64,000 nt of DNA. Origin: Chloroflexota bacterium (GTDB lineage Bacteria; Chloroflexota; Chloroflexia; Chloroflexales; Herpetosiphonaceae). The stretch lies in the NCBI GenBank assembly GCA_020161265.1, contig JAIUOC010000012.1:1-64000 (forward strand), given 5' to 3'. Below the pieces are notes generated by a model, which saw nothing but the letters and a program-made list of their open reading frames with translations, did no database searches and had not been told where the DNA came from. Position numbers and translations under genes: made by a program. Below are positions 17,924 to 24,585 of this stretch, one piece after another (the stretch's first letter is position 1; every line of letters begins with the position of its first letter).

Positions 17924-17959
17924 AAAAAAGATTCAGAGCCGCAGTTGCGACTCTGAATC
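17924..17959 (-). terminator. Intrinsic terminator of the 18017-18589 gene
   Basis: On the minus strand GATTCAGAG (17959-17951) pairs with CTCTGAATC (17938-17930), followed by six T residues (17929-17924). It stands between the membrane-anchored protein gene and the tRNA gene. Confidence 0.88.
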
Positions 17960-18016
17960 GGTGTAGATACTCACATATTTGCGGTTGACTCTCGGTTGCC
18001 CTGAAATAGTCGAAGA

Positions 18017-18589
18017 TTAATTTTGCAGTTTGGCTAGCTCTTCGCTGGTAATCATGCGAAACTGATTGCTGCTAGCATCGTTGATATAGACCATCTCTTC
18101 TTGCTTAACGCTCACCAACATATCCAAACGTTGGTCGGCATTGACATCTGCAAAGCGCAGGCTAACTGGGGTCAAATCTTCGCCAGCCCCAAACAAATAC
18201 GGGCCAACGATTGTGCGGGCTTTAGCTGGATCGCCGCCAGGCATTTCGACAATCACGATTCGGCGTTCCATATTCATTGCGACAAAGTGTGAGGGCAAGC
18301 CGTTGGCTTCATCGTGGCCAACGAACGCGGTGGTTTGCATTGTGCGTGGGCGACCATATTTCACATCATCGTACTTAACCTTGAACCACGAAACAATTGG
18401 GCTGAACATGGCATTGGCCAAGAACAACGCCAAAATAATACAAATGGCATAAGCGAATTTATTATGGACCCCAAAGCCTACTGAGCGACTGGCATACCGC
18501 TGCCGCGTTTGCGGTAATGTAATCACGGTGGTAGGTCTCGTGCGGCGCACAACCTCCGCTGAACGTAGATCGCGACTTGTGATGGCCAT
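18017..18589 (-). CDS. Membrane-anchored protein with a VCBS/FG-GAP-like segment
   Basis: 190 residues starting MAITSRDLRSAEVV at ATG 18589, after CAGGAGG. A basic N-terminal region (residues 1-45) is followed by one strong transmembrane helix (AYAICIILALFLANAMF) and a C-terminal soluble domain. That domain ends with a repeat-like segment FADVNADQRLDMLVSV, resembling the calcium-binding D-x-N-x-D loop of FG-GAP/VCBS repeats. Topology suggests an extracytoplasmic domain. No family is recognised with certainty. It is a single-gene unit with its own terminator. Confidence 0.75.
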   Translation of the reverse strand: MAITSRDLRSAEVVRRTRPTTVITLPQTRQRYASRSVGFGVHNKFAYAICIILALFLANAMFSPIVSWFKVKYDDVKYGRPRTMQTTAFVGHDEANGLPSHFVAMNMERRIVIVEMPGGDPAKARTIVGPYLFGAGEDLTPVSLRFADVNADQRLDMLVSVKQEEMVYINDASSNQFRMITSEELAKLQN

Positions 18590-18728
18590 AGCGAACCTCC
18601 TGTGAGTCAACCACTTGAGAACAAATATGCTGGTTGTGAGTATAGTAGAACATGCGTTCTGTGTCAAGTAAAAAGCAGCCTTTTTGCTAATTCGTTCTCT
18701 GATTGGTTGTCGTATAGCTCTTTTTGCG

Positions 18729-19316
18729 TTATTTAGCGCCTGAATATCGCACAACATGCGTCCAATGTGGGTTTGTCCAAATTTCGCCATGGGTTGGCTG
18801 AAAAATGCTCAATGCCTGTTGATCTGCCGCAAGATAGGCACGTAACCAAGCAGTTAAATAACCGCGATAACTACCGCAAGCTTGTTCGATTTCGGTATGA
18901 CCCGCGCCAACCGCCATTGCCAAGCAGCGTTCAGCGGCGCTAGATTGTTCTAAACTGGCTTGGTTGGCTGAGGCAGGCGAAACAATCAGATCGCGCGTGC
19001 CGCTGATAATTAACCACGGAATCGCGATCGAACTTGGATCATAGCGATGGGCTTCATCAGTCCAGCGTTGTTGTGGCGGGGCATTCGTAATTAAAGTTTT
19101 GAGCATTTGGCCTTGTGACGATCCACCTGACCGAGGCGTTGCTGGCAATGGTTCGTGGTCGGGATGCAGCGGCACCGAAGGGCTGGTGTCGCGATACGGA
19201 GGCATGCCCATGTCCGCTCATCCAACGATTTGCGCACCGCCTCCGCACCGACTATGCCCTATCGCCGCAGGAATTGCTGAGCCATGGAGTAAAGGTCCGT
19301 CGAAGGGCAGATCCAT
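18729..19316 (-). pseudogene. Decayed alpha/beta hydrolase
   Basis: The C-terminal part (18729-19211) encodes WLIISGTRDLIVSPASA and VGAGHTEIEQACGSYRGYL, which look like the acid loop and catalytic His of an alpha/beta hydrolase. Upstream in the same frame a nucleophile-elbow-like segment AAIGHSRCGGGAQIVG is read at about 19235-19280, then an in-frame TGA, and a TAA lies just before the only possible ATG. Neighbouring frames give no better reading. The simplest view is a gene inactivated by stops or small indels; a sequencing error is the alternative. Confidence 0.5.
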
Positions 19317-19491
19317 CGCTTAAAATTGCTCAAGCGCCAAATGTACGGGCAAGCCGGATTTGCTTTATTAAGAAAGCGCATGGTATATCGGGTCTAAACG
19401 ATGGGTTGCACCAAAAACGCGGAAGAGCCAGCATGATGTGGCACGGTGTCATCCAAATCACATAATCTTGACAACAAAAATCCAGGCACGG

Positions 19492-19611
19492 TCATTGCCA
19501 AGAAAAAACTAAGCGTAGTAAAGGCAAGAGCAGCTGCATACTGATCAAGGCTAGTGAACTAAGCCAAACGATCACGGTTGGTTTATGTGGAGCGAGTTTT
19601 TGTAAAATCAT
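19492..19611 (-). CDS. Short hydrophobic ORF (39 codons)
   Basis: MILQKLAPHKPTVIVW followed by a single hydrophobic span, then a stop. It has GAGAGG upstream and starts 12 bases after the stop of the Ser-rich membrane protein gene, so it could be a fifth member of that operon or the surviving N-terminal membrane anchor of the decayed hydrolase downstream. Function unknown. Confidence 0.35.
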   Translation of the reverse strand: MILQKLAPHKPTVIVWLSSLALISMQLLLPLLRLVFSWQ

Positions 19612-19622
19612 GTTAAATCCTC

Positions 19623-20072
19623 TCACCACGAGCCACTCGAATCGCCACTGTTACTATCAGATGAACTGCTCGAATCGCTTGACCACGAGCTAGCCGAATC
19701 GCCACTTGACGACGAATCATAGGTTGATTGTGAATAATCGTAGCTCGCCGACCACACCGAATCATTACTCGAACTGGAATAGGATGCAGTCGTGGATTGA
19801 TCGTTACTGGCTGAATTATTGAGCGAATGTTGGGCTTGATACGGTTGAGTTTGGCCTAAATCAGCTTTATTACGTTTGTTGCGTTGCGCTTTAGCCCGAC
19901 GTTTGGCTTTATTGCTTTTAGGATTGGGCGCTGAATAGCGATAATGTTGGCGAGTTTGGCGTTGCTTAGTTTTGGCTGGCTGGATCGATTTGCGGCGACT
20001 CAGCCACAGTATAATGATCAAACTAACTGCTACTAGCACGCCAAAACTGATTATCGCCACAAAGCCATTCAT
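19623..20072 (-). CDS. Small membrane protein with Ser/Asp-rich tail ending GDSSGSW
   Basis: 149 residues. An N-terminal transmembrane helix (residues 4-24) is followed by a very basic segment rich in Lys/Arg/Gln (residues 25-75) and a low-complexity Ser/Asp/Tyr tail ending DSNSGDSSGSW. No enzymatic motif. The start is 6 bases after the stop of the upstream paralogue, so translation is probably coupled. The last seven residues match those of the neighbouring protein at 20079-20477. SGSW-type termini are also seen at the ends of TPM-domain (YgcG-like) membrane proteins, but no TPM domain is present here. Function unknown. Confidence 0.75.
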   Translation of the reverse strand: MNGFVAIISFGVLVAVSLIIILWLSRRKSIQPAKTKQRQTRQHYRYSAPNPKSNKAKRRAKAQRNKRNKADLGQTQPYQAQHSLNNSASNDQSTTASYSSSSNDSVWSASYDYSQSTYDSSSSGDSASSWSSDSSSSSDSNSGDSSGSW

Positions 20073-20078
20073 CGAGTA

Positions 20079-20477
20079 TTACCAAGAACCGCTTGAATCG
20101 CCGCTGAAACTATCGGATGAGCTGGACGAACTACTCGAATCGCTTGACCACGAGCCGCCTGAATCGCCACTCGACCATGAACTACCTGAATCGTTGTTCG
20201 ACCATGAACCACTATCGAAGCTGGATGAACCACCCGAATCGTTGTTCGAATCCCAGGATTGGGCTGCATTCATACTAGCGGCAATGCTGATGCTGGTTGT
20301 ATGATCATTGGAATGATTGTGGTTATGCTGATGGAAGCCTGGGTTATGTTGATGCTGATGGTGATGGCGGCGGCGCTGTCCGTTTGAGCGATACTGCGAA
20401 TTGCCACCATTGATAATCGTGGATACAACCATAACAATGGCAAAAAGCACAACGCCAAAGAAAATTATCGATTCCAT
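20079..20477 (-). CDS. Small membrane protein with His-rich linker and tail ending GDSSGSW
   Basis: 132 residues starting MESIIFFGVVLFAIV at ATG 20477 (GGAGAG upstream); the longer frame from 20501 lacks a good site. One N-terminal transmembrane helix, a striking His/Gln/Asn-rich linker (about residues 35-65, possibly metal binding), then a Ser/Asp/Gly/Trp-rich tail with repeated GSW and SSD units ending SGDSSGSW. Paralogous in layout to the genes on both sides. Function unknown. Confidence 0.75.
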   Translation of the reverse strand: MESIIFFGVVLFAIVMVVSTIINGGNSQYRSNGQRRRHHHQHQHNPGFHQHNHNHSNDHTTSISIAASMNAAQSWDSNNDSGGSSSFDSGSWSNNDSGSSWSSGDSGGSWSSDSSSSSSSSDSFSGDSSGSW

Positions 20478-20504
20478 TGAATTTCTCTCCTTGCTCGTCA
20501 ATTA

Positions 20505-20774
20505 CTAATCGCTTGAATCACCGCCGCTATCCGAGGAACCGCCGGAATCGCCCCACGAACCACTGGAATCGCCGCTATTGCTATCGGAACTCCAATGCGA
20601 ATCGTTGCTGGAGCTATAATCATCGCTCGAACTCGAACTCCAGTAAACACCAGAGCTATGCGAATGGGATCGTGAGCCAGATTGCTTTTTGATCACAAAG
20701 AAAATGAGCAAGCCAACCAAGGCAATAATCGGAATACAACAGCAAATGCCACTAATATCAAACGAAAAGTGCAT
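20505..20774 (-). CDS. Small membrane protein with CCC motif and Ser/Asp/Gly-rich tail
   Basis: 89 residues. The N-terminus carries GICCCIPIIALVGLLIFFVI, a membrane helix opening with three adjacent cysteines, then a short basic stretch with HSHSS, and a tail of Ser/Asp/Gly including DSNSGDSSGSW identical to the C-terminus of the 19623-20072 protein, extended by 16 more residues. GAGAGGAG lies upstream of ATG 20774. The cysteines could be lipidated or bind metal. Function unknown. Confidence 0.75.
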   Translation of the reverse strand: MHFSFDISGICCCIPIIALVGLLIFFVIKKQSGSRSHSHSSGVYWSSSSSDDYSSSNDSHWSSDSNSGDSSGSWGDSGGSSDSGGDSSD

Positions 20775-20818
20775 ACCTACTCCTCTCGTTAATAATTACA
20801 ATGCCAATTTAGTAATTT

Positions 20819-21106
20819 CTAATCGTCATCATAATCATCATCGTAATCGTCGTCGTGACCATGGCGATGACCATAGTAGTGTTTTTTCTTATGCTTTGGT
20901 CGATAGTGATTGTAATCGTGTGATTGATAATATTGGTTGCGTGACGGATAGTGATGCTTCGAGCCTTTGAAGCGATAGGCAAATTGGTTATAGAGGCCTT
21001 TGAGATTACGGGTGTGTAAGAGCTTTTTGGCAACAAATGCCATAATCACCAACGTAACGACACTCACTACGGCGCAGAGCACCAACCCAAGTAACAGAAT
21101 TTTCAT
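20819..21106 (-). CDS. Small membrane protein with Tyr/His/Lys linker and poly-Asp tail
   Basis: 95 residues starting MKILLLGLVLCAVVSVV at ATG 21106 (AAAGGAG upstream). A single membrane helix is followed by a Tyr/His/Lys/Arg-rich segment and a C-terminal block of three DDDY-like repeats. First gene of the four-to-five-gene minus-strand operon (21106 down to 19492). The acidic tail next to basic-linker neighbours suggests charge pairing between the products, but this is speculation. Confidence 0.7.
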   Translation of the reverse strand: MKILLLGLVLCAVVSVVTLVIMAFVAKKLLHTRNLKGLYNQFAYRFKGSKHHYPSRNQYYQSHDYNHYRPKHKKKHYYGHRHGHDDDYDDDYDDD

Positions 21107-21255
21107 GGCGACACTCCTTTGTTGTCGTGGCTCTCGCGCTTCTCTACGTGAGTTTAGCGTAAACGTTGCAAACAAAGGTTAATCGTCAATGTGAAATGTT
21201 GAGGATGAAGCAATGATCAATCACCTAAATTGACCATTGCTCCTGGTAAGAAATG

Positions 21256-22986
21256 TTACATCCGCTCGGGGGCGGCGATGGAGAGTAGACCTAAGCCGTT
21301 GCGCAAGGCTTGAGCAGTGGCAGCAACCAATTGGCCGCGTGCGGCTCGCAGCGCTAAAGTTTCAGCTTTCAAAACCGAGCAGCTATCGTAGAACACCGCA
21401 AAAGCTTTGGCCGTCGCATACAGCCAATCGGAAACCACGAACGGCGCATAACGCTCAGCCGCATCAACAATTACCTGCGGCAAGCGGGCTAGCTCTTTCA
21501 ATAACGCTTGCTCAGCCGGATGGGTCAGCACCCGTCCATCGTAGTTTTGGGGAATGCGCCCGAAATCGCGCAAAATGGAGCAGCAGCGGGCATGCATGTA
21601 TTGCAAATAGGTTGAGCTATTGCCATCAAAGGCCAACATGCGCTCCCAATCAACCACAACATCGTGGGCTGGATCATGCTGTAAATTGTGATAGATGACT
21701 GCGCCAACCCCAACTTGCTCAGCAATTTCATTGATTTCTGTGCTCGAAAAGGGAATTTTCGATTCAAGCGCTTTTTGTTTGATCAAGGCTTTGGCGCGGG
21801 TGCAAGCTTCATCCAACAATGGCTCCAGATAAATCATGGTGCTAAATCGTGCGCCACTGGGCGAGCGCCGTTCTGGGCCTAGAATCATGCCACACGCAAC
21901 ATGGGCCAGATCAGCTTTGGTGTAGCCAAGGGTTTTGCTGATGGTAAAGGCTTGGCGAAAATGCAATTCTTGCGCTTGTTTAACCACATAAATAATTTTA
22001 GTTGGTTGGTATAGCTCCTCGCGATATTTAATCGCGGCAATATCACGCGTAATATACAAACTGCTGCCATCCGAGCGATTAAGCAACAAGGTGGGTAAGG
22101 CTTTGCCCTGTTCATCGAGCAAATCTTTGACGACCGCCACATGACCATCGAGCTGGGCAATTTGATAATGCAAGGCCTCTTTGATGACCACTTGGGCTTC
22201 GCGAGCATAAAAACTCTCACAATGTTGCACATCAAAGGCCACGCCCAAACGTCGATAATTGGCTTGGTTGGCAGTTAAACTCAAATCAACAAGCTGTTGT
22301 AAAAGTTTAATCGCTTGCGGCTCGCCCTTGGTCAGTTTGCTGGCCCAAGCCTGAGCTAAATCGTGCACTTGATCATCGGCATGATATTGTTGGGTTTGTT
22401 GCTCCAACGAAGCCAGCATGCTTTCGCCATTGCCATTGCGATGTTGAAAATGCTGCATGGCTGCCAACGAAATGCCCAATTGAGGATCGTAATCGCCCCA
22501 ATGGTTCATGCGAATCACGTGGTAGCCCAAGGCGCGGTAAATATTAACAATCGCTTGGCCAATCATCGTTGAGCGAATGTGATCGACGCGCATGCGTTTG
22601 GCAATATTGGGCGACGAATAATCGACCACGACCGCTTGGTTTTGGCCTTTGGCGCTACGGCCATACTCGGCTTTACGTTGGCTAATATCGTGCAACACCG
22701 ATTGGGCAACGGTAACCGGATTGAGCGAAAAGTTGACATACGCGCCCAAGGCCGAGGCTTTTAAAACGAGGCTCTCAGGCGTAAATTTAAGCGCATTTGC
22801 TAGAGTCTGAGCAAATTGGGCCGGATTAATTCCGCGCAGTTTGGCCGCCCGAAAACATGGCAGGGCGAGGTCTGCCTGCACGCCGCTGGCTTTGGGGGCA
22901 ACTAAATCGATCAAGTCGGCAGGTATTAACGTGGTGTCAAGCAATGCATCACGAATGGCTTGCTCAAAACGAGCAAAAGTGTCCAT
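21256..22986 (-). CDS. argS: Arginyl-tRNA synthetase-like protein with altered signature motifs
   Basis: 576 residues starting MDTFARFEQ (GGAG upstream of ATG 22986). It has the ArgS order: short N-terminal domain, Rossmann catalytic domain (VVVDYSSPNIAK, SLYITRDIAA), and a DALR anticodon-binding domain ending in the family-typical APERM. Two signature elements deviate. The HIGH-type motif, normally V-G-H-L-R, reads RVDHIRST (residues 133-140), and the usual DWGTQFG reads DYDPQLG. The KMSKS region is replaced by RSPSGARFST. It may be a true but divergent ArgS charging tRNA-Arg, or a paralogue of other function. It is followed by the small-membrane-protein operon. Confidence 0.8.
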   Translation of the reverse strand: MDTFARFEQAIRDALLDTTLIPADLIDLVAPKASGVQADLALPCFRAAKLRGINPAQFAQTLANALKFTPESLVLKASALGAYVNFSLNPVTVAQSVLHDISQRKAEYGRSAKGQNQAVVVDYSSPNIAKRMRVDHIRSTMIGQAIVNIYRALGYHVIRMNHWGDYDPQLGISLAAMQHFQHRNGNGESMLASLEQQTQQYHADDQVHDLAQAWASKLTKGEPQAIKLLQQLVDLSLTANQANYRRLGVAFDVQHCESFYAREAQVVIKEALHYQIAQLDGHVAVVKDLLDEQGKALPTLLLNRSDGSSLYITRDIAAIKYREELYQPTKIIYVVKQAQELHFRQAFTISKTLGYTKADLAHVACGMILGPERRSPSGARFSTMIYLEPLLDEACTRAKALIKQKALESKIPFSSTEINEIAEQVGVGAVIYHNLQHDPAHDVVVDWERMLAFDGNSSTYLQYMHARCCSILRDFGRIPQNYDGRVLTHPAEQALLKELARLPQVIVDAAERYAPFVVSDWLYATAKAFAVFYDSCSVLKAETLALRAARGQLVAATAQALRNGLGLLSIAAPERM

Positions 22987-23069
22987 TTCAGGCTCCAAAT
23001 CAGTCTAGCAAATTTAGGTCGTATCGACTCTATATCCTAACATAATGTTGGCAATTCGTAAGTCCTAAA

Positions 23070-23264
23070 TTGGTCGGGCAAAAGACGGATTTTAAAATCA
23101 AAAGGCAGAAGTCAAAAGGCAAAAGCACAGAGGGATCAGGATTCAGCGATCAGGGGCTAGATTTTAACGCAGCGGCGCAGGGATTGAATGATGAGGGAGG
23201 AAAGTTAACCACGAAGAGCACGAAGTTAGTTATCTTTGTGGTTCTTCGTGGCCTTCGTGGTTAA
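23070..23264. repeat. Intergenic word-repeat block with terminal hairpin
   Basis: Contains AGAAGTCAAAAGGC-type words, GATCAGG words, then TTAACCACGAAGAGCACGAAG (23205-23225) facing its near-complement at 23244-23264. The hairpin ends four bases before the lacI-type stop codon, so it may also work as a terminator for that gene or for argS-side transcripts. Confidence 0.65.
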
Positions 23265-23267
23265 ACA

Positions 23268-24272
23268 TTAGGCTCTTACTCGCTGCTCGACGCTCGATTC
23301 GCGCACAATTAGCTCGCCTTGCAAAATAATTTTGCGGGTTGGGCGTTGTGGGTCAGCAACCCGTTGCAAGACTAATTCAGTCGCTGAGCGGCCAATTTCA
23401 TCGGTTGGTTGAGCTAGAACAGTGATCGCTGGCTGCACCAAACTGGCCCAGGCAGTGTCATCGAAGCCAACCAAACCAATTTGCTCAGGCAGCTGCAAAC
23501 GCCGTTCGCGAATGGCTTGAAGTGCCCCAGCCGTCAGTAGGCTATTGCTGGTAAAAATAGCCTCTGGTGGTTGCGGCAAACGCAAGAGATCCAAGGTTGT
23601 GCTATGGCCAGCTTCGCTGCGCGGCCGCACAAAGCGCAAATATTCGGGCTGCATGCTGATGCCTGCATCGTGCAAGGCATCTTCAAAGCCGCGCTGGCGT
23701 TCGCGCCCAGTCGTGCTGGCCTCGCCAAAAATCGCCCCGATGCGGCGATAGCCTTGATTGATCAGATGTTGAGCCAAGGTATAGCCAGCACTCACATTAT
23801 CCAACAGCACGGCATCAACATCGCCACTGCGCAACGAACGGTCGATTAATACCGTCGGAAAGCTCAAATTCAATTCATGAAAGCGATTGAGAGTTTGTAA
23901 GGTGGGCGAGAAAATTACCCCAGCTACTTGCTCATCGCCCATCAGTTGCAAATATAGCAATTCTTTTTCAGGATTTTCATCGGTGTTGCAGAGCAGCACA
24001 TTGTAGCCATGGGCATAGGCCGTATCTTCGACGGCGCGACTAACGGCGGTAAAAAAGGGATTACGAATATCCGAAACGATCAAGCCCAAGGTGTTGGATT
24101 GCTGCGAACGTAAATTGCGGGCAATCAAATTGGGCCGATATTCGAGCTGAGCCACCGCCGCTAACACCCGTTCGCGCACTTCTTGCCGCACATGTGGATG
24201 GTTGGCCAAAACCCGCGAAACTGTCGCCGTCGAAACATTGGCTGCTTTGGCAACATCTTTGATGCTAGACAT
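23268..24272 (-). CDS. LacI-family repressor of the fructose PTS operon
   Basis: 334 residues starting MSSIKDVAKAANVSTATVSRVL at ATG 24272, chosen for the GGGGAG site and because the helix-turn-helix normally starts here. The LacI hinge helix (PNLIARNLRSQQS) and a periplasmic-binding-protein-like effector domain follow (TLGLIVSDIRNPFF, GLVGFDD). It is divergent from the EIIA-HPr-EI/fruK/fruA genes, and two LacI-type operators lie between. It therefore probably represses fructose uptake, with fructose 1-phosphate or fructose 1,6-bisphosphate as likely effector, as for FruR/Cra. The effector is inferred. Confidence 0.88.
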   Translation of the reverse strand: MSSIKDVAKAANVSTATVSRVLANHPHVRQEVRERVLAAVAQLEYRPNLIARNLRSQQSNTLGLIVSDIRNPFFTAVSRAVEDTAYAHGYNVLLCNTDENPEKELLYLQLMGDEQVAGVIFSPTLQTLNRFHELNLSFPTVLIDRSLRSGDVDAVLLDNVSAGYTLAQHLINQGYRRIGAIFGEASTTGRERQRGFEDALHDAGISMQPEYLRFVRPRSEAGHSTTLDLLRLPQPPEAIFTSNSLLTAGALQAIRERRLQLPEQIGLVGFDDTAWASLVQPAITVLAQPTDEIGRSATELVLQRVADPQRPTRKIILQGELIVRESSVEQRVRA

Positions 24273-24361
24273 AGCGAGACTCCCCTTGGCAGTAGTCGAT
24301 TGTAGTGCTGAAAACGATTGCGGCATTATAGCAGATTAGTGCGCTTTTTCTTAGGATGCAT

Positions 24362-24375
24362 TGTAATCGATTTCA
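24362..24375. promoter_or_regulatory. Second LacI-type operator, imperfect
   Basis: TGTAATCGATTTCA differs at one position from the perfect palindrome at 24480-24493. The 118-base centre spacing suggests looping or separate control of the divergent regulator gene. Confidence 0.6.
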
Positions 24376-24466
24376 CAATAGAATGCTAGTACCTAAGCCA
24401 AATAGCGGCTTGATAGGCTTATTTTACTGAAAAACATTGTAAAATCAAGCCCTCTTGTGAAAAGTG

Positions 24467-24495
24467 TTGACAAATTCTTTGTAATCGATTACAGT
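24467..24495 (+). promoter_or_regulatory. Fructose operon promoter with embedded operator
   Basis: TTGACA (24467-24472), 17-base spacer, TACAGT (24490-24495). The perfect palindrome TGTAATCGATTACA (24480-24493) covers the spacer and part of the -10 box, so a bound LacI-type repressor would exclude RNA polymerase. The gene starts 90 bases downstream. Confidence 0.75.
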
Positions 24496-24585
24496 AATTT
24501 TAGCAAACAAATTCAAAGCTCTCCCCGCAACCCTACCTGAGCCACTACTCACAACGGGTAGCCATCAGCGACAAAGGAGTCCGAC

